Assembly (NCBI RefSeq): GCF_022867805.1
Contig: NZ_JALIFO010000006.1
Location: forward strand, 434,001-498,000
Direction of reading: 5' to 3'
From: Cuneatibacter sp. NSJ-177
GTDB taxonomy: Bacteria > Bacillota > Clostridia > Lachnospirales > Lachnospiraceae
DNA length: 64,000 nucleotides
The notes under the pieces were generated by a model. It was given only the letters and a program-made list of their open reading frames with translations. It did no database searches and had not been told where the DNA came from. The translations under genes and the position numbers were made by a program. Shown here in pieces: positions 16,846-24,938 of this stretch (positions are counted from its first letter, which is position 1; every line of letters starts with the position of its first letter).

Positions 16846-18378
16846 ATGAGTAGAGAGACAAGACGGGAAAAAAATTGGCTGGACCGAGCTTTGACGCGGA
16901 TTGAAATCGCAGGAAATAAAATCCCCGACCCAATGATCCTGTTTTTGGGGCTGGCGGTTGCCGTGGTACTTCTCTCTTTTCTGCTGTCCAAGCTGGGCGT
17001 TACGGCGGTCCACCCTGTCACCCAGGATGTGGTGGAGGTAAATAATCTGCTGTCCGTCAGCGGACTGGTGAATTTTATCAGCGGAGCCACAAATACTTTT
17101 TCCACTTTCACCACAATGACAGTGGTTCTGGTGGCCATGCTGGGCGTAGGTATCTGTGATTCTTCCGGATTTTTCGGCGTTGCCCTCCATTCCTCCATGG
17201 CGAAAATCAGAGGATCACGGATTAAGACCACTATTATTTTTGCCTTTATCTGCGTAATGGCTGATTTTACCGGAGGGACCGGTTTTGTGGTGATGCCGCC
17301 TCTTGCCGCCATCATTTTTGCCTCCTTGGGGCGAAACCCTTTGGCAGGAATGCTGTGTGCCTACGCCTCGGTGTCCGGCGGGTTTTGTGCGAATTTGTTG
17401 ATTCAGTCCATGGATATCCTGAACAGCAGCTATACGCAGCAGGCCATTGACTTGATCGGATTTGACCTTACGGTATCCCCGGCTATGAATTATTATTTTG
17501 CGGCGGCGGCTACTTTTGTTCTGACTGCGGCGTCTGCCTTTGTTACGCTGAAAATCGTGGAGCCGCGCCTCCCTTACAAACCGGAAAAATTGGCGGAACG
17601 CACCGATATCGGTCCGGGAGAGAAAAAGGCCATGAAATACGCACTGATTGCCTTTGGTGTATTTATCCTTTTCCTTTGTGCCGGCGCAATCCCTTCCAAC
17701 GGATTTCTGCGGGATGCAGAGGGAGCGGCCCTGAGTTCCTCCGCGCCACTGATGAAAGGATTAACTTTTCTGATCGGTTTGATGTTTTTTATTCCGGGAG
17801 CCATCTACGGCCGCAAATCCGGGACTTTTAAAAACAGCAAAGACATCATCAATGCTCTGGGGAAGGCAATGGCAGATATGGGGCCTTATATTGCTCTTTG
17901 TTTTGTGATTTCTCAGTTTCTGGGATTGTTTAGCGCCTCCAATCTAGGTATTATCCTCGCGGTGAATGGGGCGCAATGGCTGGAGAGTGCGAATTTTCCG
18001 ATTGCGGTGACGCTGATCCTGTTCGTTCTTTTCTGCGGGATTTTAAACCTGTTCATGGGTTCAGCCTCTGCCAAATGGGCGATCCTGGCCCCGGTGTTCA
18101 TTCCGATGTTCCTTTTATTGGGGTACCATCCGGCTTTGATTCAAATCGCCTACCGGATCGGCGACGCTTGTACGAATCCGATCAGTCCTTCCTTGGCCTA
18201 TTTCGGAATCCTGCTGGCCAATGCGAAAAAGTACGATAAGAACGCGGGAATGGGTACCTTGATGGCGAATATGCTGCCGTACACGATTTCCTTTACGGTG
18301 CTGATGATTCTCCAACTTTTGGTCTTTTATTTTTTCAAGCTTCCGCTGGGACCCGGCGCGCCGATCCTTCTTCCGTAA
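16846..18378 (+). CDS. AbgT-family transporter
   Basis: A 510-residue membrane protein of the AbgT family (p-aminobenzoyl-glutamate transporter type). Typical segments are LDRALTRIEIAGNKIPDPMILF near the N-terminus, TGGTGFVVMPPLAAIIF and the C-terminal MGSASAKWAILAPVFIPMF and RIGDACTNPISP. AbgT proteins move small N-acylated or aromatic amino-acid conjugates, and some export drugs. Co-transcription with a hydrolase suggests uptake of the hydrolase substrate. The ATG at 16846 is preferred because AAAGGAG lies just upstream; the in-frame extension to 16783 lacks one. Confidence 0.92.
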   Translation: MSRETRREKNWLDRALTRIEIAGNKIPDPMILFLGLAVAVVLLSFLLSKLGVTAVHPVTQDVVEVNNLLSVSGLVNFISGATNTFSTFTTMTVVLVAMLGVGICDSSGFFGVALHSSMAKIRGSRIKTTIIFAFICVMADFTGGTGFVVMPPLAAIIFASLGRNPLAGMLCAYASVSGGFCANLLIQSMDILNSSYTQQAIDLIGFDLTVSPAMNYYFAAAATFVLTAASAFVTLKIVEPRLPYKPEKLAERTDIGPGEKKAMKYALIAFGVFILFLCAGAIPSNGFLRDAEGAALSSSAPLMKGLTFLIGLMFFIPGAIYGRKSGTFKNSKDIINALGKAMADMGPYIALCFVISQFLGLFSASNLGIILAVNGAQWLESANFPIAVTLILFVLFCGILNLFMGSASAKWAILAPVFIPMFLLLGYHPALIQIAYRIGDACTNPISPSLAYFGILLANAKKYDKNAGMGTLMANMLPYTISFTVLMILQLLVFYFFKLPLGPGAPILLP

Positions 18379-18384
18379 GAAAGA

Positions 18385-18424
18385 GCCTGGAAATGACGAA
18401 AAAACGTTGTTTTCCAGGCTTTCT
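18385..18424 (+). terminator. Intrinsic terminator after the AbgT operon
   Basis: GCCTGGAAA (18385-18393) pairs with TTTCCAGGC (18411-18419), with flanking AGAAAG/CTTTCTT pairing across a one-base bulge and a T-rich tail. It starts directly after the abgT-like stop. Confidence 0.8.
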
Positions 18425-18514
18425 TAATGGGGTGAAAAGATGTCTTGCCTGAATGGCGGTAGCTCATAAAGAAACAAGCATCAAAACTATGTAAATGGAA
18501 CCATTAAAAGTCTT

Positions 18515-18971
18515 AAAACCGGGAATACAGAGATTGCAGCTTGTATGATTCAAAAGTTTACGGGAGGCGACTTATTTCAGATAGAGCCTATCCAGGAATA
18601 CTCCAAAGATTATAACGGTATCGCACAGGCACAGGCGGATCAACGGCGGGATGCCAGACCAGAGTTGAAGCGATACCCTGAAAGCATAGACTCCTATGAC
18701 ACGATTTATTTGGGGTTCCCAAACTATTGGAGTGCCATGCCGAAGGCAGTCTTTACCTTTCTGGAACATCTTGGTTTTTTAAGGAAAGATTATCCGGCCC
18801 TTTTGCACCCATGAGGGCAGCAAAATGGGAGGCAGCGAAAAAGATATTCGCCGAATTTGTCCCAATGCCAGTGTGGAAAAAGGTCTGGCAATTCATGGGG
18901 GCGGTGTGGCAAATGCTGAGCCGGAAATTCTGGCATGGCTTAAACATTTTAACCATAAAGGAAATATGACC
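18515..18971 (+). pseudogene. Decayed flavodoxin-like gene
   Basis: Flavodoxin features are readable but broken. TGNTEIAACMIQKFTGGDLFQIEP starts without an intact N-terminus, followed by IDSYDTIYLGFPNYWSAMPKAV. A frameshift near 18777-18782 (T/A run) moves the rest to another frame: PFCTHEGSKMGGS, then LAIHGGGVANAEPEILAWL and a TGA at 18969-18971. The order matches a complete flavodoxin domain with a missing start and one frameshift. It is directly followed by a broken aldo/keto reductase, a common neighbour of such flavodoxins, so an old redox operon has decayed here. Confidence 0.75.
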
Positions 18972-18977
18972 TGAACT

Positions 18978-19690
18978 TTGAAAGGAGCACAAGAAAATGA
19001 TTTTAATAAAACTTATACGCTTTCAAATGGCGTGACGATTCCGAAGCTGGGCTTGGGAACTTGGCTTATTTCAGATGATACCGTGGCCGACGCTGTTCGT
19101 GAGGCAGTCAACATCGGATACCGGCATATTGATACGGCACAGGTTTATGAAAATGAGCGTGGCGTGAGTTAGGGAATCCGCACCTGCGGCGTTTTGCGGG
19201 AGGAACTGTTCATAACCACAAAGCTAGCTATCGAAGCCAAAACCTATGAGGAAGCTGCCGCTGCAATCAACGGTTCATTGGAAAAGCTGGGACTTGACTA
19301 CATTGATCTCATGCTCATTCACAGTCCTCCGCCGTGGGCGGATTTCCGGGGCAGTGATTATTCACAGGGAAACCGAGAGGCATGGAGAGCGCTGGAAGAT
19401 GCCTACAAAGCCGGAAAACTCCGGGCAATCGGTGTATCTGATTTTAATGAGGCAGATCTTGAAAATATCCTTGCCTCTTGTTCTGTAGCCCCGATGGTAA
19501 ATCAGCTTCTGGTTCATATCGGTAATACTCCGAACGCTTTGATGGCCGATTGCCGCAGCAAGGATATTTTGGTAGAGGCATATTCTCCGGTGGCGCATGG
19601 TGAGATTTTGAAACATTCCGAGGTAGCAGCAATAGCGGAGAAATACGGCGTATCCATTCCTCAGCTTTGTATCAAATATGATTTTCCGGA
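18978..19690 (+). pseudogene. Aldo/keto reductase gene interrupted by an in-frame stop
   Basis: The reading frame encodes an aldo/keto reductase: TLSNGVTIPKLGLGTWLI, IGYRHIDTAQVYENERGV, then TAG at 19170 where a Glu (GVGEGIRT-type motif) is expected. It continues in the same frame as REELFITTKLA, GLDYIDLMLIHSPPPW, RAIGVSDFNEADLE and SIPQLCIKY. After about 19690 the protein no longer resembles the family; the NADPH-binding C-terminus is missing. So there is one GAG-to-TAG nonsense mutation and a 3' replacement. Confidence 0.8.
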
Positions 19691-20240
19691 GGGCAGTGCC
19701 GCAGGAGATGTGTTTTACAATATCTCTTTCGGACAATCCCCTTATTATAAGCATCAGGGCTGGCTGTCAGGGCGAGTGACAACAGATGATAACTTTACCT
19801 TTGGCAAGAAAGGAGAATTGACTGAATGGCAGAGAAAAAAGATTTGAGTGTACTTCCGCAGTTTTTAAAACCGGAAGTGACGGAACGTGCGGCAGAGCAT
19901 TTCAAAGATGGCGTGTTTGAATTTGGTTTTGATACCGAGGAACATATCGCCGTGGAGGGCAACACGGTTTCCGCAACACCATCTTCTTTATGGATGACGG
20001 ATTCTCAGGAACGAGTTTTCAAAGACCCGGATTTCAGAAAATGATGAAATATGTGGAGGACTATTCTGTTTCCACTCTGATTGTCAAAGACCTGTCCCGG
20101 CCTATGATGTCCGCTTTATCGCAATCAATGATAATGTGGACAGCGCCAAAGGAGAGAATGATTTTGCCGTTTTCAAAAATGTGTTCGAGAACAAAGGTTG
20201 TTAGTGTAGGGTATGAGAAAAGCACAAGAAGTCCAGTAAC
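19691..20240 (+). pseudogene. Mosaic of gene fragments including serine recombinase pieces
   Basis: No intact gene is visible. About 19691-19980 encodes pieces of unrecognised origin (for example FYNISFGQSPYYKHQGWLSG and, in an overlapping frame, ERAAEHFKDGVFEFGFDT). From about 19985 the text turns into a serine recombinase catalytic domain: DDGFSGTSFQRPGFQKMM and STLIVKDLSR. A deletion then jumps to VRFIAINDNVDSAKGENDF in another frame (about 20106-20162), which normally lies about 20 residues further on. This is debris of a large serine recombinase from an integrated element. Confidence 0.65.
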
Positions 20241-20418
20241 CATGCGGGGTGTGGGCATACGGCTTTTAGCGGCAAAGACAAATTGGCAAGCAAAAGCGAA
20301 AAGGAATAAACCGAAAAGCGCTGAGGGCTGATGGTACAAGCCATTGGCGCTTTGCCTATCTTTTTCGCACGGTTCATGGTAGAATAAACATAGAAAATGA
20401 CAGAAAAGAGGCATGCAG

Positions 20419-21450
20419 ATGAGTAACGAATTAATACAACCTCAGAATACCGAAATTATCATGTATCAGACGGAAGATGGTCTGACAAAAATAGATGTTC
20501 AGATGAGCGATGAAACCGTCTGGCTCACCAGGGAACAAATGGCCGAACTGTTTCAAAGAGATAGAAGTGTGATTGGAAAGCATATAAAAAACATTTTTGA
20601 TGAGGGTGAATTGCGGAAGGAATCAGTATGGGCAAAATTTGCCCATACTGCCGAAGACGGCAAGGTCTATCAGGTGGATTACTATAATCTGGATGTCATT
20701 ATTTCCGTTGGATACAGAGTAAAATCCCTGCGCGGCACGCAGTTCCGTATATGGGCAAATTCTGTACTCAAGGAATATTTGATCAAGGGCTTTGTCATGA
20801 ATGATGAGCTTCTGAAAAAAGCAGGCGGTGGCAATTACTTTGATGAGCTACTCGAGCGTATCAGGGATATCCGGTCTTCGGAAAAAGTATTTTGGAGGAA
20901 AGTGCTTGATATTTATGCGACTAGCATGGATTATGATCCCCGAATGGAAGCATCTGTTTTATTTTTCAAAACAGTTCAGAACAAAATGCACTGGGCCGCT
21001 CACGGTCAGACGGCGGCAGAAAAAATATATTTTAGTGCGGACAGCTCTAAACCCAATATGGGACTGTACTCTTTTAGCGGAAGTCATCCGACACAAGCGG
21101 ATGCTTTGGTAGCGAAAAACTATTGCAATCAGGAAGAACTAGAAGCACTCAACGGGATCGTTTCCGCCTACCTTGAATTTGCCGAGATGCAGGCAAGACG
21201 TCATATACCGATGTATATGAAAGACTGGATCGAAACTCTGGATGGATTTTTGAAGCTATCTAAGCATGAAATTCTTACGGGAGCAGGACGAATTAGCGCT
21301 GTGATGGCGGAGAAAAAAGCAAAGGAAGAATACCATAAATTCAGATCATTACAAGATAGCCAGCTTGCAAAATCAGATAAAGATTTTATAGCCGCGTTAG
21401 AAATTGCGGAAAAGGCATTGACCGAAAATGAAACGGATAAAGAATTATGA
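20419..21450 (+). CDS. rhuM: RhuM family protein (virulence RhuM-type)
   Basis: An intact 343-residue RhuM-family protein, containing the family block VWLTREQMAELFQRDRSVIGKHIKNIF, the DYYNLDVIISVGYRV motif and LRGTQFRIWANSVLKEYLIKG. A later KMHWAAHGQTAAE and HPTQADALVAKNY region belongs to the long version of the family. RhuM genes are usually found on genomic islands and mobile elements; a molecular function is not established. ATG 20419 is preferred over 20413 because AGAGG then has a normal 7-base spacing. It is the only intact gene between recombinase remnants, and its 3' end overlaps the next fragment by four bases. Confidence 0.88.
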   Translation: MSNELIQPQNTEIIMYQTEDGLTKIDVQMSDETVWLTREQMAELFQRDRSVIGKHIKNIFDEGELRKESVWAKFAHTAEDGKVYQVDYYNLDVIISVGYRVKSLRGTQFRIWANSVLKEYLIKGFVMNDELLKKAGGGNYFDELLERIRDIRSSEKVFWRKVLDIYATSMDYDPRMEASVLFFKTVQNKMHWAAHGQTAAEKIYFSADSSKPNMGLYSFSGSHPTQADALVAKNYCNQEELEALNGIVSAYLEFAEMQARRHIPMYMKDWIETLDGFLKLSKHEILTGAGRISAVMAEKKAKEEYHKFRSLQDSQLAKSDKDFIAALEIAEKALTENETDKEL

Positions 21451-21946
21451 TCAAGGAGAAAAGCACTTATAAAGTCGGTATTTATGCCAGAATCAGTAAA
21501 GACAACGGGTGCACCGAAATATCCGAAAGCATTGAAAACCAGAAAGAGTCATTAAAGAGCTATGCAGAAAGCAGGCGTTGGTCGGTTATCAAATATTATG
21601 TGGATAGAGGTTGCTTAGGGACAAATTTTGAGCGGCCGCCCTGCAGGAGATGCTGGCTGATGCAAAGGAAGATCTCATTGATTTAATTCTTGTAAAAGAT
21701 TTGAGCAGGCTTGGCAGGAATCATTTATTGGTAGGTGCTTTGATTGAAACGATACTCCCGGAAATGAACTGTCGTTTTATTGCGCTACCTGATCCGGAGA
21801 CCGTTTCCATTGTCAAGCGTATTTTTCATATGAGATGTATGGGCAACAGCTTTCGCAGTATTGCCGCAGCGCTCAATCAGGAGGGGATTCCCTCGCCAAG
21901 AACTCTTTACTATCAGCAGCTGAAGAAAAAAAATATTTTTTTCTAA
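21447..21946 (+). pseudogene. Truncated, frameshifted serine recombinase gene
   Basis: The first 65 codons read as a recombinase N-terminus: KVGIYARISKDNG, SIENQKESLKSYAE (catalytic Ser region) and YVDRGCLGTNFERP. A frameshift near 21637 moves the rest to another frame, QEMLADAKEDLIDLILVKDLSRLGRNHL, after which a deletion joins it to IVKRIFHMRCMGNSFRSIAAALNQEGIPSPR of the recombinase domain and then a stop. It cannot make a working recombinase. It ends just before the tRNA-Glu promoter, so the element may once have been anchored near this tRNA. Confidence 0.8.
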
Positions 21947-21953
21947 AAAGTGG

Positions 21954-21982
21954 TTGACATTTTTCGAATCCTTGTCTATAAT
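21954..21982 (+). promoter_or_regulatory. Consensus promoter of tRNA-Glu
   Basis: TTGACA (21954-21959), a 17-base spacer and TATAAT (21977-21982): both hexamers match consensus exactly. The tRNA starts 36 bases further on. Confidence 0.9.
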
Positions 21983-22018
21983 ACATTTTGTTCGCGGCTC
22001 ACAAGAGCACAGCAACAT

Positions 22019-22090
22019 GGTTCCTTGGTCAAGCGGTTAAGACGCCGCCCTCTCACGGCGGAAACAGGGGTTCGATTCCCCTAGGGACTA
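22019..22090 (+). tRNA. tRNA-Glu (anticodon CTC)
   Basis: A 72-base cloverleaf is visible. The acceptor GGTTCCT pairs with AGGGACT (first pair G-U, fourth pair U-G), the anticodon stem CCGCC/GGCGG holds the loop CTCTCAC with anticodon CTC (reads GAG), and the T arm carries GGTTCGATTCC. The discriminator is A and CCA is not encoded. It has its own consensus promoter and a terminator directly after it. Confidence 0.93.
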
Positions 22091-22093
22091 TTT

Positions 22094-22127
22094 AGCCACA
22101 AAAGATTTTATCTTTTGTGGCTTTTTA
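22094..22127 (+). terminator. Intrinsic terminator of tRNA-Glu
   Basis: A 13-bp perfect stem (22094-22106 with 22110-22122) with a 3-base loop is followed by TTTTT. Confidence 0.9.
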
Positions 22128-22179
22128 TTTGATAGGAAATTCCTTTGGAATTTCCTATCAAATAAAAAGAACGCTCCGC
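22128..22179. repeat. Dispersed palindromic repeat, copy 1
   Basis: TTTGATAGGAAATTCC and GGAATTTCCTATCAAA are perfect inverted arms around TTT, extended by T and A runs, and followed by GAACGCTCCGC. A second copy with compensating arm changes lies at 29969-30018 after truB. The shared core, including the trailing ACGCTCCGC outside the hairpin, marks this as a repeat family rather than a simple terminator. Confidence 0.7.
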
Positions 22180-22279
22180 TATGGATGCACAGGGTCTGCC
22201 CCTTAGGGTACGCAAATGCAGATGAAAAAGCCAGAGACATGGGAAACAGGTCTCCGGTTTTTTAAAGAATCAGGAAACG

Positions 22280-22310
22280 AAAAAACAGCCTCCCGCATGA
22301 GAAGCTGTTT
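22280..22310 (-). terminator. Intrinsic terminator of tRNA-Pro (minus strand)
   Basis: On the minus strand, AACAGCTTCTC and GGGAGGCTGTT form a stem followed by TTTT, 24 bases after the tRNA 3' end. A further bidirectional hairpin (about 22231-22262) lies beyond it. Confidence 0.75.
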
Positions 22311-22333
22311 TCCTCGAATCGAATTCGATTTCG

Positions 22334-22407
22334 TCGAGGCGACAGGATTTGAACCTGCGACCTCTGCGTCCCGAACGCAGCGCTCTACCAAGCTGAGCCA
22401 CACCTCG
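22334..22407 (-). tRNA. tRNA-Pro (anticodon CGG)
   Basis: Read on the minus strand, a 74-base cloverleaf begins with CGAGGTG, pairing with CGCCTCG at the 3' end. The anticodon stem CTGCG/CGCAG carries the loop TTCGGGA with anticodon CGG (reads CCG). The D arm GGCTCAGCTTGGTAGAGC and the T arm GGTTCAAATCC are normal. CCA is not encoded. Confidence 0.93.
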
Positions 22408-22418
22408 AAACCTCTGCT

Positions 22419-22447
22419 ATTATATCTAGTCCAAAAGAATTTGTCAA
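22419..22447 (-). promoter_or_regulatory. Consensus promoter of tRNA-Pro (minus strand)
   Basis: On the minus strand, TTGACA (22447-22442), 17 bases and TATAAT (22424-22419) lie 12 bases before the tRNA start. Confidence 0.88.
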
Positions 22448-22486
22448 GCAAAATTTTTATCTTTTTTAAAAAAATTCAAAAAAGCC

Positions 22487-22515
22487 TTGAAATCCGCAGG
22501 GAAGGGTGTTATACT
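22487..22515 (+). promoter_or_regulatory. Promoter of the rimP-nusA-infB operon
   Basis: TTGAAA (22487-22492), a 17-base spacer and TATACT (22510-22515). The transcript would start near 22522 and carry the hairpin at 22550-22573 in its leader. Confidence 0.75.
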
Positions 22516-22549
22516 GCCATATGGTAAATGTTGAATAGTAATAAGGTAG

Positions 22550-22573
22550 AAGAGTGGACGCGAGTCCACTCTT
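22550..22573 (+). promoter_or_regulatory. Leader hairpin of rimP mRNA (rimP leader-like)
   Basis: AAGAGTGGAC (22550-22559) pairs perfectly with GTCCACTCTT (22564-22573) across the GNRA-type loop GCGA. Firmicute rimP-nusA operons are known to carry a conserved leader stem-loop here. Its function is unknown; assignment to the described rimP leader family is by position and shape. Confidence 0.65.
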
Positions 22574-22614
22574 TGAACGTATTAAGGAAGAAATTTCGGA
22601 AAGGGGCGCAGGAT

Positions 22615-23082
22615 TTGGCGAAAAGGGAAGATTACGAGCGGAAGACGGAGGAACTGCTTACACCCATACTGGAGGCGAACGGCTTCGAGCTGGTGGATGT
22701 TGAATTTGTAAAGGAGGGAAGCAGCCGATATCTGCGGGCCTATATCGACAAACCCGGCGGAATCACGATCGACGACTGCGAGCTGGTAAGCCGGAGTTTG
22801 AGCGATGTGCTGGATGAAAAAGACTTTATTGAAGAAGCATATATATTGGAAGTCAGCTCTCCGGGGCTGGGACGTCCGCTGAAAAAGGAGAGAGACTTTG
22901 CCCGCAGCATCGGCGAAGAGGTGGAGATCCGTTGTTTCCGGCAGGTGGACGGGGAAAAAGAGTTTACCGGTATCCTGACTGATTACGATGCGAAGACCGT
23001 CACAATACAGGAAAATGAAGAGACCAAGCGGACCTTGGAGCGGTCGAATATCGCCCTGATCCGCCTGGCGTTTGACTTTTAA
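22615..23082 (+). CDS. rimP: Ribosome maturation factor RimP
   Basis: RimP helps mature the 30S ribosomal subunit. The 155-residue protein shows NGFELVDVEFVKEGSSRYLRAYIDKPGGITIDDC, VSRSLSDVLDE and the hallmark YILEVSSPGLGRPLKK. TTG at 22615 is chosen because GAAAGGGG lies about 8 bases upstream and the product then has the usual RimP length; upstream in-frame starts would run through the conserved leader hairpin. It is the first gene of the operon running through ribF. Confidence 0.92.
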   Translation: MAKREDYERKTEELLTPILEANGFELVDVEFVKEGSSRYLRAYIDKPGGITIDDCELVSRSLSDVLDEKDFIEEAYILEVSSPGLGRPLKKERDFARSIGEEVEIRCFRQVDGEKEFTGILTDYDAKTVTIQENEETKRTLERSNIALIRLAFDF

Positions 23083-23099
23083 AGGAGGAATAAGGAAAA

Positions 23100-24323
23100 A
23101 TGAATAAGGAATTACTGGAGGCTCTGAATATACTGGAGAAGGAAAAGGACATCAGCAAAGACACGTTGCTGGAGGCCATTGAAACTTCCCTGCTGACGGC
23201 CTGCAAAAACCACTTTGGAAAGGCGGACAATATCAAGGTTCACATGGATCCGGAAACCTGCGACTATGAATTGTACGCAGAAAAGGAAGTGGTGGAGCTT
23301 GTCGAAGATCCGGTGCTTCAGATCAGCCTGGAGGATGCCAGAAAGCTAAGCGGCACCTACAGCGTCGGCGATATTGTGCGTCAGGACATCAAGTCCAAGG
23401 AATTCGGCCGGATCGCCACCCAGAATGCCAAAAATGTGATCCTCCAAAAAATCCGTGAGGAAGAGCGCAAGGTTGTGTTCGACCAGTTCTACGCCAAAGA
23501 ACGGGAAGTTGTGACCGGTATTGTTCAGCGCTATATTGGAAGAAATATCAGCGTGAATCTTGGCAAGGCCGACGCCATGCTCAATGAAAACGAACAGGTC
23601 CGCGGCGAGGTCTACGAGCCGACCGAGAGAATCAAGGTCTTTATTCTGGAAGTAAAGGATACCACCAGAGGCCCCAGGATTCTGGTGTCCCGGACGCATC
23701 CGGAGCTGGTCAAACGTCTGTTTGAAGCCGAGGTGGCGGAGATCCAGGAGGGAATCGTGGAGATCAAGGCGATTTCCAGAGAAGCCGGTTCCCGGACCAA
23801 GATGGCGGTTTGGTCAAATGATCCGAACGTAGATCCGGTCGGAGCCTGCGTCGGTGTCAACGGCAGCCGTGTGAACTCTGTGGTGGATGAGCTGCGGGGC
23901 GAAAAGATCGATATCATCAACTGGAGCGATAATTCCGCCGAGCTGATTGAGAATGCGTTGAGTCCGGCGAAAGTCATCTGTGTCCTGGCCGACGACGATG
24001 AGCGAACCGCACAGGTGGTGGTTCCCGACTATCAGCTGTCTCTTGCTATCGGTAAGGTTGGGCAGAACGCCCGTCTGGCGGCCCGCCTGACCGGATATAA
24101 GATCGATATCAAGAGTGAGACGCAGGCCAGGGAGAGCGGTCTCTTTGAGGAGATCGGGTACATCGAAGATTATTACGAGGAAGGCGGAGAGGACGAAGGA
24201 ACCCCCGAAAGTTTCGAGAATCCAGAAACCGCCGGACTGGAATACGAGGATGTTCCGGAGGCATATGATTTCGATGATGCGTTTCAGCCGGAGGAGATCC
24301 CGGAGCCGGACGAAGAGAGATAG
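23100..24323 (+). CDS. nusA: Transcription termination/antitermination factor NusA
   Basis: NusA binds RNA polymerase and nascent RNA to control pausing and termination. The 407-residue protein has the N-terminal domain (NKELLEALNILEKEKDISKD), the S1 domain (about 130-200), and two KH domains with GACVGVNGSRV and VVPDYQLSLAIGKVGQNARLAARLTG. The tail (about 350-407) is highly acidic and lacks further repeats, as in other Firmicutes. It starts 17 bases after rimP with an AAAGGAGG site. Confidence 0.96.
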   Translation: MNKELLEALNILEKEKDISKDTLLEAIETSLLTACKNHFGKADNIKVHMDPETCDYELYAEKEVVELVEDPVLQISLEDARKLSGTYSVGDIVRQDIKSKEFGRIATQNAKNVILQKIREEERKVVFDQFYAKEREVVTGIVQRYIGRNISVNLGKADAMLNENEQVRGEVYEPTERIKVFILEVKDTTRGPRILVSRTHPELVKRLFEAEVAEIQEGIVEIKAISREAGSRTKMAVWSNDPNVDPVGACVGVNGSRVNSVVDELRGEKIDIINWSDNSAELIENALSPAKVICVLADDDERTAQVVVPDYQLSLAIGKVGQNARLAARLTGYKIDIKSETQARESGLFEEIGYIEDYYEEGGEDEGTPESFENPETAGLEYEDVPEAYDFDDAFQPEEIPEPDEER

Positions 24324-24334
24324 GAAGTGAGTGC

Positions 24335-24613
24335 GTGGGTACAATTCGGAAACAGCCCCAGCGGGCCTGCATTGGCTGCGGGGAAATGAAAGATAAAAAG
24401 AAGCTGATTCGCGTGGTAAAAACGCCGGAAGGCGAGTTCGTTCTGGATACAACCGGAAAAAAGAACGGGCGCGGCGCTTACCTTTGCCCCTCGGAAGAAT
24501 GTCTGGAAAAGGCAATCAAGACCAAAGGTCTGGACCGGTCCTTTAAGATGGCGGTGCCGAAGGAGGTCTACGACAGGCTGAGAGAGGAGTGGAACGCTCT
24601 TGCATCAAAATAA
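24335..24613 (+). CDS. rnpM: RNase P modulator RnpM (YlxR)
   Basis: A 92-residue YlxR-family protein with the signature QRACIGCGEMKDKKKLIRVV and GRGAYLCPSEECLEKAIK. Members bind RNA and have been reported to modulate RNase P. The gene is located, as usual, between nusA and ylxQ, and starts at GTG 24335 behind AGGAAGTG. Its end overlaps the next gene by 14 bases. Confidence 0.93.
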   Translation: MGTIRKQPQRACIGCGEMKDKKKLIRVVKTPEGEFVLDTTGKKNGRGAYLCPSEECLEKAIKTKGLDRSFKMAVPKEVYDRLREEWNALASK

Positions 24614-24938
24614 GGCAATGTCCTATTTAGGCCTGGCGGCCAGAGCCAGGCATATCGAAAGCGGAGAATTCTGTACCGAGCGGGCCGTAAAAAGCGGCAA
24701 AGCAAAGCTGGTTCTCGTGGCCGAGGATGCTTCGGCAAATACAAAAAAAGCGTTCCGCGACATGTGCGCCTATTATCACACGGATCTGCTGATTTTTGGA
24801 GATAAGGAAAGCCTGGGCCACGCCATCGGCAGAGGAGCCAGAGCATCTCTGGCCGTGCTGGATGAGGGCTTGGCAAAAGCGGTGAAGGAGCAGTTGACAG
24901 ACAGGAATCAAGATGGAGGTAGTGAGCATGGAGAATGA
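24600..24938 (+). CDS. ylxQ: L7Ae/L30e-family RNA-binding protein YlxQ
   Basis: A 112-residue protein with the L7Ae fold pattern: [36 protein letters not shown] and the C-terminal [24 protein letters not shown]. Such proteins bind kink-turn RNA, and the gene is always close to nusA and infB in Firmicutes. TTG at 24600 overlaps rnpM and has an AGGAG site about 11 bases upstream; an ATG at 24618 is an alternative. Its 3' end overlaps the infB start. Confidence 0.88.
   Translation: MHQNKAMSYLGLAARARHIESGEFCTERAVKSGKAKLVLVAEDASANTKKAFRDMCAYYHTDLLIFGDKESLGHAIGRGARASLAVLDEGLAKAVKEQLTDRNQDGGSEHGE

Noticed and set aside
18430-21950. An active prophage or integrative element
   Set aside because: Both recombinase genes are broken, and no phage structural, replication or conjugation genes are present; only remnants are seen.
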